NCBI GenBank assembly: GCA_965227255.1
Contig: CBDDFS010000006.1
Span: 124,001-188,000, forward strand
Origin: CBDDFS01 sp965227255
GTDB taxonomy: Bacteria > Bacteroidota > Bacteroidia > Flavobacteriales_E > Vicingaceae
Direction of reading: 5' to 3'
DNA: 64,000 bases
Part shown: positions 52,464 through 59,582 of the stretch, piece by piece
Position numbering within the stretch: position 1 is the first letter of the stretch
Layout of the letters: every line of letters starts with the position of its first letter
The notes under the pieces: generated by a model
The model's input: the letters and a program-made list of their open reading frames with translations, nothing else
Databases searched by the model: none
What the model was told of the DNA's origin: nothing
Position numbers and translations under genes: made by a program

Positions 52464-54011
52464 ATGAAGTTTGATCTTCCAAAAGACCGTTCATCGATAA
52501 TTAAAGTAATTGGCGTAGGTGGAGGCGGTAGCAATGCTGTAACTCACATGTACAATCAGGGAATCCAGGGTGTGGATTTCGTGATATGCAACACCGACAA
52601 CCAGGCTTTGGAACAAAGTGGCGTTCCTGTACAGGTTCAACTTGGTTCTTCACTCACCGAAGGACGAGGTGCCGGTTCTCAACCTGAAGTTGGCCGAAAT
52701 GCAGCCATCGAATCGATTGATGATATCAAAGAAATTCTTGCAAAAGAAACTCAAATGGTCTTCATCACTGCCGGAATGGGAGGTGGAACCGGAACCGGTG
52801 CCGCTCCGATAATTGCCGAAGCTGCAAAGGAAATGGGAATTCTTACTGTTGGTATTGTTACCATTCCATTTGCGTTTGAAGGAAGGAAAAGAAAACAACA
52901 AGCCGATCACGGCTTGGCAGAATTGAGATCACAAGTGGATACACTGCTGGTTATTTGTAACGACAGACTCAGACAGATGTATGGTAACCAAAAGATCTCT
53001 GAAGCTTTCTCTAAAGCCGATGATATTTTAACCGTAGCCGCGAAGGGAATTGCGGAGATCATCACGGTAACCGGTTACATTAATGTGGATTTCGAAGATG
53101 TGAGAACCGTAATGCAAAATGGTGGTACAGCCATCATGGGTTCTGCAACAGCTTCTGGCGATGAACGCGCCATGAAAGCAGTAAATCAGGCCCTTGCTTC
53201 TCCTCTATTGAACGACAACGATATCAAAGGCGCGAAATACATCTTGCTGAATATTACATCGGGTGTAGAAGAAGCTAGTATGGATGAGATCGATGAGATC
53301 ACCGAGTTCATTCAGTCTGAAGCAGGACACTCTGCTGATATGATCTGGGGAACGGGACAGGACGAGAGTCTGGGTGATTCAATAAGCGTTACCATCATAG
53401 CTACAGGTTTTGGTCCAAATGACATTCCTGAAATTCAATTAGGAGAAACGGAGAAGAAAACTGTCATTCACGATCTCGAAGATAAAACTGAGCCAAGCGT
53501 AAGCCCTGCTCCATCACAAGATATCGTTGAAGGCGAAGCATTTCAGGAGCCATTTCTGAAGTCCGAACAAAAAGAGGAAGAGGATGAAGAATCTGAAAAT
53601 CAGACTACCATCCAGTTCGACCTGAGTCCTTCGAGAACGAAGCGCGAGGAAGAGAAAAAGATGGATATGGAACCAACGCTCAAGAATGACAATCAGGAAG
53701 AAGTGAGCAACGACACACCGACGAGTGACGAAGTGGTTCAGAGCAATGTGAATAAACTGCCAAATGAAGACCAGTTAAAGAAATCACAGGAAAGAATCAG
53801 AAGACTTCAGGACCTGGGTAAAAAAATGAAGACTTCATCAGCCATTTCTGAAATGGAAAATGAACCGGCATATAAGAGAAGAAGTATCAAGCTTGAGGAT
53901 GTTCCACATTCTTCGGAAGAGAATGTTTCAAGATTCACTCTTTCAGAAGATGATGAAAATAAAACTCAACTGAGAGAAAACAATTCATTCCTGCACGACA
54001 ATGTTGATTAG
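52464..54011 (+). CDS. ftsZ: cell division GTPase FtsZ
   Basis: The tubulin-like GTPase core has VIGVGGGGSNAVTHMYNQGI, the tubulin signature MGGGTGTGAAPIIAE (about 104) and the T7 loop region NVDFEDVRTVMQNGGTAIMG. After about residue 320 follows a long acidic, Glu/Lys-rich linker of around 180 residues, so the protein reaches 515 residues, longer than E. coli FtsZ (383) but usual in Bacteroidota. The end LRENNSFLHDNVD may be a diverged binding peptide for partners. It is the last recognised gene of the dcw run. Confidence 0.96.
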   Translation: MKFDLPKDRSSIIKVIGVGGGGSNAVTHMYNQGIQGVDFVICNTDNQALEQSGVPVQVQLGSSLTEGRGAGSQPEVGRNAAIESIDDIKEILAKETQMVFITAGMGGGTGTGAAPIIAEAAKEMGILTVGIVTIPFAFEGRKRKQQADHGLAELRSQVDTLLVICNDRLRQMYGNQKISEAFSKADDILTVAAKGIAEIITVTGYINVDFEDVRTVMQNGGTAIMGSATASGDERAMKAVNQALASPLLNDNDIKGAKYILLNITSGVEEASMDEIDEITEFIQSEAGHSADMIWGTGQDESLGDSISVTIIATGFGPNDIPEIQLGETEKKTVIHDLEDKTEPSVSPAPSQDIVEGEAFQEPFLKSEQKEEEDEESENQTTIQFDLSPSRTKREEEKKMDMEPTLKNDNQEEVSNDTPTSDEVVQSNVNKLPNEDQLKKSQERIRRLQDLGKKMKTSSAISEMENEPAYKRRSIKLEDVPHSSEENVSRFTLSEDDENKTQLRENNSFLHDNVD

Positions 54012-54069
54012 TTTGATCGTATTTACCATGGTAGCGCTCGTGGCTATACTGGTCCATAAGAATAGCTGA
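54001..54069 (+). CDS. possible 22-residue membrane microprotein overlapping the ftsZ end
   Basis: An ATG inside the last codons of ftsZ opens a second frame of 22 codons, LISLIVFTMVALVAILVHKN with Met in front and Ser last, ending TGA. It is a compact single transmembrane helix with a positive C-terminal end, which would place the Lys end in the cytoplasm if orientation follows the positive-inside rule. The 11-base overlap would allow coupled translation after ftsZ. There is no homology I can name, and short hydrophobic frames arise by chance, so support is modest. Confidence 0.35.
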   Translation: MLISLIVFTMVALVAILVHKNS

Positions 54070-54085
54070 TAACTGAGACCCCTGA

Positions 54086-54117
54086 AATCGTTAATCGTTA
54101 ATCGTTAATCGTTAATC
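54086..54117 (+). repeat. tandem heptamer repeat AATCGTT
   Basis: Four perfect copies of AATCGTT followed by a partial AATC. It reaches the stop codon of the convergent DUF5996 gene. Probably slippage-prone spacer DNA. Confidence 0.85.
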
Positions 54118-55033
54118 AAAGATCTCTCAACGAAGGTGTGGTTAATTCATCCACTTTCCAACCTGCCAGGTTAGCACCTGCCTGATAAGCACTTTCGAGA
54201 AAATCCAAAACTGCCTGTCTGGGATCTGAGGATGATTTCACATCCTCATATCTTAGAAATGCCATAGGACTCCCATTGCTATCAACCCAGTTTGCATGGT
54301 CGGGTGATAACTTTTGTTGATCAATGCCTTCGGGAGAAGGATAGGTATAGGAATAATAGGCAGGCTCAGGAACATTATCATCTCCGATCCAGAATCCAAA
54401 ACTTATTTGCTCATGAGAATAGCTGTCTCGATCTGAGATTCGCACTGATTTGTCCATCGGTTCAAGCTTCTTGCCGGAAAAGCGTGTAACGGCAAGATCC
54501 ATATGATGCCAGTAGATCTGCACCGGACATGTTTTCCCGTAAAATCTTCCGCTGAATTCCTGGAAAATGGAATTGTTCCATTGCATTAGTCTCCAGAACT
54601 TTTCAATGCTATTCCAGTCGAATGAACTGTATTCTTCCAACTGGTCAAAAGGTTTTTCAATACCCATGTCATAAGGGCGTTCTATGAATTTTGGCTTTAG
54701 ATTCAGCTCAGTTATTTCTTTCATATAGTGCCTGTATAACTGAGCGACAGACAGACCTTCGTTCAACGCTATTTCACTCACTCCTTTCTCACTGTGCGTG
54801 ATTACAACGGCTTTCTTAAGCACATCCAGTTCAATTTCCACACTATTCAATCCGTTATCTACAGGAATTGTGAATGTGCTGAAGCCTTTAGGCGAGACAT
54901 AAATGGTAATAAACCACCAATGATTTTTTCGAGCCGTGAGTCCAAGCCTCGTCTTTCCTATGATTTGTAGGATAAGGTGAATGGTAATTCTTGTCTTTGT
55001 CCAATCGTTGTAGGGAAGGTCAGGTAGATTCAT
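54116..55033 (-). CDS. DUF5996 family protein
   Basis: The 305-residue protein matches the DUF5996 family in its start (LPYNDWTKTRITIHLILQII) and the conserved core VQIYWHHMDLAVTRFSG and YSYTYPSPEGI. Members are cytoplasmic, of unknown function, and found across many bacteria. It follows the ferredoxin-GNAT gene by 2 bases, so they probably form a leftward operon. No catalytic motif is evident beyond conserved His and Trp residues. Confidence 0.82.
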   Translation of the reverse strand: MNLPDLPYNDWTKTRITIHLILQIIGKTRLGLTARKNHWWFITIYVSPKGFSTFTIPVDNGLNSVEIELDVLKKAVVITHSEKGVSEIALNEGLSVAQLYRHYMKEITELNLKPKFIERPYDMGIEKPFDQLEEYSSFDWNSIEKFWRLMQWNNSIFQEFSGRFYGKTCPVQIYWHHMDLAVTRFSGKKLEPMDKSVRISDRDSYSHEQISFGFWIGDDNVPEPAYYSYTYPSPEGIDQQKLSPDHANWVDSNGSPMAFLRYEDVKSSSDPRQAVLDFLESAYQAGANLAGWKVDELTTPSLRDL

Positions 55034-55035
55034 AA

Positions 55036-55542
55036 CTAAGCGATATTAATTCCTTTTAAAACGAGATCGCGCCATTCTGGATGCTTCTTGAGATACCCAG
55101 CAACAAATGGACAAAGCGGTATCAAAGTCAGTCCTCGTTTTTTCACATCTACCAAGCCCTGCAAAATAATTTTCGAGCCATAACCCTTTCCTTCGAGCTC
55201 GACCGGAACCTCCGTATGAGTTAAATAGATTTTATCCTGTGCAATAATGTATTCCATGAAGACCGTCTTACCTTCTACCCGAAGTTCATATCTTTTCTTC
55301 TCTTCATTATTGCTGAAATGACCATTTTCTTCATTCTGGTGAAAATAATATGAAAGAGCACCTGAAGGACATGCATCGATCTGACGAACAAGCTGCTCCG
55401 AAGTGGCATTATCCTGCTTGATCCAGGGTTTTTCTTTGGGATTATAAACTTTAGGTAGCGTTTTCACACAAACTCCGGAATGGATACATTTTTCAGGTTG
55501 CCATACAATACTCAATTCTCCATTCGAATATTCTTTTTTCAT
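55036..55542 (-). CDS. fusion of a mono-cluster ferredoxin-like domain and a GNAT acetyltransferase domain
   Basis: Residues 1-65 form a Fer4_19-type domain (IVWQPEKCIHSGVCVKTLPK with later CPSGALSYY), giving three or four Cys that could bind an iron-sulfur cluster. Residues 82-168 resemble the small YjdJ/NATD1-type GNAT fold (YIIAQDKIYLTHTEVPVELE, GKGYGSKIILQGLV with the acetyl-CoA loop). Both parts are known as separate small proteins and as this fusion in Bacteroidota. The role of the cluster in acetyl transfer is unknown. Confidence 0.82.
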   Translation of the reverse strand: MKKEYSNGELSIVWQPEKCIHSGVCVKTLPKVYNPKEKPWIKQDNATSEQLVRQIDACPSGALSYYFHQNEENGHFSNNEEKKRYELRVEGKTVFMEYIIAQDKIYLTHTEVPVELEGKGYGSKIILQGLVDVKKRGLTLIPLCPFVAGYLKKHPEWRDLVLKGINIA

Positions 55543-55602
55543 ATGAGTTGGCTTGATTTGCTCTGTTCACTTTCAACATTTGACCTGAGGATATGTTCGA
55601 AA

Positions 55603-55698
55603 TTAAAAATATCCTTTCATGTATGACAGAACCGCAGCACCAATCAGTAAGATCGACAACAATGAATCGACTTCAAAATTTTGACAGAAACTCTTCAT
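55603..55698 (-). CDS. possible 31-residue membrane microprotein
   Basis: The frame starts with ATG and encodes a short polar start (KSFCQNFEVDS) followed by one hydrophobic helix LLSILLIGAAVLSY and MKGYF. It lies 60 bases upstream of the ferredoxin-GNAT gene in the same direction and begins near the divergent operator region. No homologue comes to mind; chance is possible. Confidence 0.3.
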   Translation of the reverse strand: MKSFCQNFEVDSLLSILLIGAAVLSYMKGYF

Positions 55699-55720
55699 AA
55701 ATGAAAAAAATTTATACTTT

Positions 55721-55739
55721 TACTTTGCATTTCAAAGTA
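55721..55739. promoter_or_regulatory. palindromic operator 1 (TACTTTG-N5-CAAAGTA)
   Basis: Perfect 7-base arms with spacer CATTT, 6 bases before the membrane-protein ATG. It overlaps a TTACTTTG sequence that resembles a -7 element. A near-identical copy lies before creD; the flanks TTT and CTTTTTA are also shared. Confidence 0.75.
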
Positions 55740-55745
55740 CTTTTT

Positions 55746-56363
55746 ATGGACAAAGAAAAATATATTGACGATCTGCGGGACATCAAGGATATCATGAACC
55801 GTTCGTCGAGGTTTATTTCTCTCAGCGGCATGTCGGGAGTTTTTGCAGGTATCGTGGCTTTAGCAGCCGCATACATTGCAATGAAGACCATATATTCCGA
55901 TCAGGCTTATTTCGATTATCGTCATGCCCGCATCACACTGAGTGTTATTATTAAAATAATGCTCCTTGCCAGTGCCACCGTTTTTATGGCCATTGCAGGA
56001 GGAATATATTTTACAGTCAAAAAGGCGAAGAGAAACAATCAGAAAATATGGGACAGTCATGTTCAGAATATGATTGTGAACGCCTTCATCCCGCTTGCCA
56101 CAGGTGGAATTCTTTGTCTGATGTTATTATGGAGAGGATATATCGCTTTTGTTGCTCCGCTAACTCTGGTTTTTTACGGACTGGCTTTGGTCAATGCCTC
56201 GAAATACACTTTGAAGGACATAAGAAGTTTGGGATTGCTGGAAATCATTCTCGGTTTGACCGCTTTCTGGTACATAGGATATGGATTGGCATTCTGGGCA
56301 ATGGGATTCGGTGTACTCCATATTATTTACGGAATTTTAATGCACTATAAATACGACAGGTGA
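55746..56363 (+). CDS. integral membrane protein next to its putative regulator
   Basis: I use the ATG directly after the operator; the longer frame runs through the palindrome. The 205-residue protein has a cytoplasmic N terminus (DKEKYIDDLRDIKDIMNRSS) and about six hydrophobic helices (SGVFAGIVALAAAYIAM, KIMLLASATVFMAIAGGIYF, NAFIPLATGGILCLMLLW, FVAPLTLVFYGLALVNA, LEIILGLTAFWYIGYGLAF, and a last one). I do not recognise a named family. Its stop TGA overlaps the GTG start of the regulator, so the two are coupled; it may sense or respond to an envelope state. Confidence 0.7.
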   Translation: MDKEKYIDDLRDIKDIMNRSSRFISLSGMSGVFAGIVALAAAYIAMKTIYSDQAYFDYRHARITLSVIIKIMLLASATVFMAIAGGIYFTVKKAKRNNQKIWDSHVQNMIVNAFIPLATGGILCLMLLWRGYIAFVAPLTLVFYGLALVNASKYTLKDIRSLGLLEIILGLTAFWYIGYGLAFWAMGFGVLHIIYGILMHYKYDR

Positions 56364-56650
56364 AGAACATCCTGAAAGATCTTAACAAGGCCTTTGAGAA
56401 CAAGGTCAGACTCGGTATTATGTCGGCCCTTATGGTGAATGAGTCCATGGACTTCAATTCACTTAAGGAATTGCTGGATGTAACCGATGGAAACCTGGCC
56501 AGTCACCTGAAATCACTGGAATCAAACGAATACATCAAATATGAAAAAGAATTTAAAGGCAGAAAACCTAACACTAAATATTTCGCAACACAAAAAGGTA
56601 AGACAGCCTTTAAAAAACATATAGCTGCCATTGAACAGCTATTGAAGTAA
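56360..56650 (+). CDS. winged-helix transcriptional regulator (ArsR/MarR-like, HTH_27 type)
   Basis: The 96-residue protein is a minimal winged helix: LNKAFENKVRLGIMSALMVN, recognition region LLDVTDGNLASHLKSLESNE, wing IKYEKEFKGRKPNTKYFAT, and a C-terminal helix for dimerisation. It starts at GTG, overlapping the membrane-protein stop by 4 bases. Similar small regulators in Bacteroidota are usually repressors of nearby transport or membrane genes. Two matching palindromes bracket this gene (before the membrane protein and before creD), so autoregulation is likely. Confidence 0.85.
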   Translation: MKNILKDLNKAFENKVRLGIMSALMVNESMDFNSLKELLDVTDGNLASHLKSLESNEYIKYEKEFKGRKPNTKYFATQKGKTAFKKHIAAIEQLLK

Positions 56651-56667
56651 TATATTTTTTAACCCTT

Positions 56668-56686
56668 TACTTTGAATTTCAAAGTA
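56668..56686. promoter_or_regulatory. palindromic operator 2 (TACTTTG-N5-CAAAGTA) before creD
   Basis: Same perfect 7-base arms as operator 1 with spacer AATTT, so 18 of 19 positions are identical. It lies 17 bases before the creD ATG and overlaps a possible promoter. Confidence 0.78.
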
Positions 56687-56703
56687 CTTTTTAATTATTA
56701 GTC

Positions 56704-58059
56704 ATGGAAGAACAAAAAACACCCTTCGAACGAATCAATAACTGGATCAAGAAATCCGTTACGTTGAAATTAATCACCATCACGTTTCTGATGTTGCTCT
56801 TATTAATTCCCACAACAATGATCGACTCCATCATTTCTGAACGTCGATACCTGCGTGGCAGTGCTATAGAAGAAGTCACCTCAAAATGGGCCAATGAACA
56901 GGAAATCCGAGGACCCATTTTAACCATTCCTGTCTTGTATGAATACGAAGTGAAGAATGAAGAAGGTGAAACCAGCATGAAAACATTCACGAAGAAGTGG
57001 CATATACTGCCAAATGAACTTAAGATAGATGGTCAGATCAGTCCAAAGGAATTAGAACGCGGTATTTATAAGATTGTGGTCTATAATTCCAAGGTCAAAG
57101 TTGGCGGTTCATTTAAGTTCAACTTTAAAATGGATAGCACAAATCTGAAGAAGATTCAATATGACAAAGCCTATTTGACAATTGGTATTTCTGACCTAAG
57201 AGGAATTGAAGATCACATTAAAGTGAGATGGAATGAGACCGAAAGAGCTGTTGTGCCCGGATCACGTATTTCAGACATTGCCTATTCCGGAGTTACTTGT
57301 GAGATTAATGGGCTCAAACCTGAATGGGGAGAAGAGTACGATTTTAGCTTTGATTTGAACCTTCAGGGGAGTCGAAACATGACCTTCGTACCTCTTGGGC
57401 AGAGCACCGAGATTACCCTTAATTCCGACTGGACGGCTCCAAAATTTGACGGAGCATTTCTACCGAGAAAAAGAGAAATCACAAAAGATGGCTTTAATGC
57501 CTATTGGAAAGTGCTGCAGGTAAACAGGAATATTCCTCCTTCATGGTTCGACAGTATCGACGCCAATAAATTCAAGAATGCTGCCTTCGGTGTAGATCTG
57601 ATTCTTGAAGTGGACGACTATCAGAAAGCCACACGATCGTCTAAATATGCCGTGATGACCATCGCCCTTACCTTCCTGATCTTCTTTCTTGTAGAGGTGA
57701 TCAATCGAAGAAAGATTCACCCTTTTCAATATACACTCGTTGGCCTGGCACTTTGTCTTTTTTATGTCCTGTTGATTTCAATTTCTGAGCATTCCAATTT
57801 CAACTTTGCCTATATGATTTCTTCTTTGGTCATCGTTGGAATGATCACCATTTATTCGTTCAGTGTATTCAGGTCACCAAAATTATCTATCCTGCTTACA
57901 GCTGCGTTAGCAGGTACCTATGGATTCTTGTATACAACACTGCAAATGACAGATTACGCATTGCTAATGGGAAGTATAGGCCTTACTATTATTCTGGCTG
58001 CAACCATGTACTTCACACGAAATATTAATTGGTATAAAATCAGTGAAGAAAACGAATAG
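56704..58059 (+). CDS. creD: cell envelope integrity protein CreD
   Basis: The 451-residue inner-membrane protein begins with a helix (ITFLMLLLLIPTTMIDSIIS) and the CreD signature RGPILTIPVLYEYE, has a large periplasmic domain rich in beta strands (GSRNMTFVPLGQSTEITL, FLPRKREITKDGFNAYW) and five to six C-terminal helices (TIALTFLIFFLVEVINRRKI). CreD is known from E. coli as a CreBC target linked to envelope stress and beta-lactam tolerance; its biochemistry is unknown. Here its control is suggested to be by the upstream winged-helix protein, not CreBC. Confidence 0.9.
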   Translation: MEEQKTPFERINNWIKKSVTLKLITITFLMLLLLIPTTMIDSIISERRYLRGSAIEEVTSKWANEQEIRGPILTIPVLYEYEVKNEEGETSMKTFTKKWHILPNELKIDGQISPKELERGIYKIVVYNSKVKVGGSFKFNFKMDSTNLKKIQYDKAYLTIGISDLRGIEDHIKVRWNETERAVVPGSRISDIAYSGVTCEINGLKPEWGEEYDFSFDLNLQGSRNMTFVPLGQSTEITLNSDWTAPKFDGAFLPRKREITKDGFNAYWKVLQVNRNIPPSWFDSIDANKFKNAAFGVDLILEVDDYQKATRSSKYAVMTIALTFLIFFLVEVINRRKIHPFQYTLVGLALCLFYVLLISISEHSNFNFAYMISSLVIVGMITIYSFSVFRSPKLSILLTAALAGTYGFLYTTLQMTDYALLMGSIGLTIILAATMYFTRNINWYKISEENE

Positions 58060-58068
58060 ACAAAGATC

Positions 58069-58422
58069 ATGAAAGTAAGATTCATCAATTTCAAACATGC
58101 CTTTTCAGGTATAATCCAATTTTTCCGAAGGGAATTCCATGCCTGGATTCATCTGATTTCCGCATGCAGTGCGATATCATTGGGTGCAATACTCAAACTG
58201 AGTGAGATTGAGTGGATCTTACTTTCTCTCACCATTGGACTGGTATTTTTAGCCGAAATATTGAACACAGCGCTGGAAAGGCTCTGCGACATCGTAATGC
58301 CTGATTTTGACGCAAGGATCAAGGAGGTTAAAGACCTTTCTGCCGCTGCTGTTCTGTTTTCTTCATTGGTGGCCGTTACCACAGGACTCTTCATCTTCCT
58401 ACCTAAAATAATTGCCATATGA
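58069..58422 (+). CDS. dgkA: diacylglycerol/undecaprenol kinase family protein
   Basis: The 117-residue protein has three hydrophobic helices and the DgkA signature AEILNTALERLCDIV followed by KEVKDLSAAAVLFSS. In Gram-positive bacteria the homologue phosphorylates undecaprenol, in E. coli diacylglycerol; for Bacteroidota either is possible. It lies 9 bases after creD and overlaps the next gene by 4 bases, so it is in the same operon. It may recycle the lipid carrier used by the wall pathway. Confidence 0.88.
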   Translation: MKVRFINFKHAFSGIIQFFRREFHAWIHLISACSAISLGAILKLSEIEWILLSLTIGLVFLAEILNTALERLCDIVMPDFDARIKEVKDLSAAAVLFSSLVAVTTGLFIFLPKIIAI

Positions 58423-59087
58423 TCACAATGAATATTAAAATTCAATTCAGAGAGGAGACACTTTATTTGGTAGTCTTTAGTCTAATCTGTGTTGGACTGA
58501 CAATTTTCAGAACCATATATACAGGCTCTTCTTTTCTACTTTTTTTGAATTGGAATCTATTTCTGGCCGCTATTCCCTATCTGATAACAAGTCTAATTAG
58601 GCAAAGCCCAGGAATCAGATCGGGAAAGATTATTCTTTCTTTTTTATTTGTAGCATGGTTCCTTTTCTTTCCTAATGCTCCCTACATATTAACCGACCTC
58701 TTTCATTTAAGAATTTCCAAGGCTATGCCAATTTGGTTTGACCTCAGCATGCTTTTATTGTTTTCATGGACTGGATTGATGTTTGGATTTCTGAGTTTTT
58801 TGGAAATGGAGAGAATCATTATGCAGAAAAATGTAAGGTGGAATTCATTTCTGTCGAGCATGCTTTTAGTCATAATTAGCTTTGGCATATATGTGGGCAG
58901 ATATCTGAGATGGAACAGTTGGGATGTATTAAGCAATCCCGAGCCACTGTTTTATGAATTGGGCGGCATATTCACCGATCCCAAACAACATCCAGGCGCC
59001 TGGGGAATGACCATAACCATGGGATTGTTGCTCAACGCCATATACTGGTCATTCAAACTTTTGAAGAGAACAAAATCAATTCCTTAA
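58419..59087 (+). CDS. DUF1361 family membrane protein
   Basis: The 222-residue protein has about six hydrophobic helices and the DUF1361 signature FLFFPNAPYILTDLFHLR. Members are inner-membrane proteins of unknown function. It overlaps the dgkA-like gene by 4 bases (ATGA), so the operon likely runs creD-dgkA-DUF1361. Confidence 0.85.
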   Translation: MITMNIKIQFREETLYLVVFSLICVGLTIFRTIYTGSSFLLFLNWNLFLAAIPYLITSLIRQSPGIRSGKIILSFLFVAWFLFFPNAPYILTDLFHLRISKAMPIWFDLSMLLLFSWTGLMFGFLSFLEMERIIMQKNVRWNSFLSSMLLVIISFGIYVGRYLRWNSWDVLSNPEPLFYELGGIFTDPKQHPGAWGMTITMGLLLNAIYWSFKLLKRTKSIP

Positions 59088-59118
59088 AACTAGCCGTCAA
59101 TTTTGCAATCAATCTTTC

Positions 59119-59126
59119 TAAATTTG
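59119..59126 (+). promoter_or_regulatory. -7 promoter element for the yqeY-like gene
   Basis: TAAATTTG matches TAnnTTTG exactly, 15 bases before the ATG. Confidence 0.55.
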
Positions 59127-59141
59127 GAGCTAAAATTTAGA

Positions 59142-59582
59142 ATGACTTTATCAGATAAAATAATGGCCCAGATCAAAGAGGCCATGAAATCTAAAGATGC
59201 AGACAGGTTAGCAGCACTTCGAGCTGTTAAATCAGAACTATTGTTGCTTCAGACATCAGGGAGTGAAAGCTCAGAACAGGATGAGATCAAGATGCTTCAA
59301 AAATTGGTAAAACAGAGAAAAGAATCCGCAGAATTGTATCAGTCACAGGACAGACAAGATCTGGCCGACCCGGAAATTTTCCAGGCAAATGTGATCAGTG
59401 AATTTCTTCCTCAACAATTAACGGCAGAAGAATTGGAAGGTGAATTAAAGAACATCATATCGAAAATTGGCGCATCTGGAATGGGAGACATGGGTAAGGT
59501 TATGGGAATGGCCAGTAAAGAATTAGCAGGTCGGGCCGATGGAAAAAGCATTAGCTTGAAGGTTAAAGAATTATTGTCATAG
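59142..59582 (+). CDS. GatB/YqeY domain protein
   Basis: The 146-residue protein starts MTLSDKIMAQIKEAMKSKDA, which suits the promoter just upstream; the longer frame would start before the -7 element. It has the YqeY features ALRAVKSELLLLQT, KQRKESAELYQSQDRQDLAD and EFLPQQLTAEELEGELKNII with GASGMGDMGKVMGMASKELA. These share the C-terminal domain of GatB (tRNA-dependent amidotransferase) and may bind tRNA; true function is unknown. Overlap with the following gene is possible. Confidence 0.9.
   Translation: MTLSDKIMAQIKEAMKSKDADRLAALRAVKSELLLLQTSGSESSEQDEIKMLQKLVKQRKESAELYQSQDRQDLADPEIFQANVISEFLPQQLTAEELEGELKNIISKIGASGMGDMGKVMGMASKELAGRADGKSISLKVKELLS

Noticed and set aside
54116..55542. Toxin-antitoxin or defence pair
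   Set aside because: GNAT proteins can be toxins, but the Fer4_19-GNAT fusion and DUF5996 do not resemble known TA pairs and the order (large gene second) is not typical.
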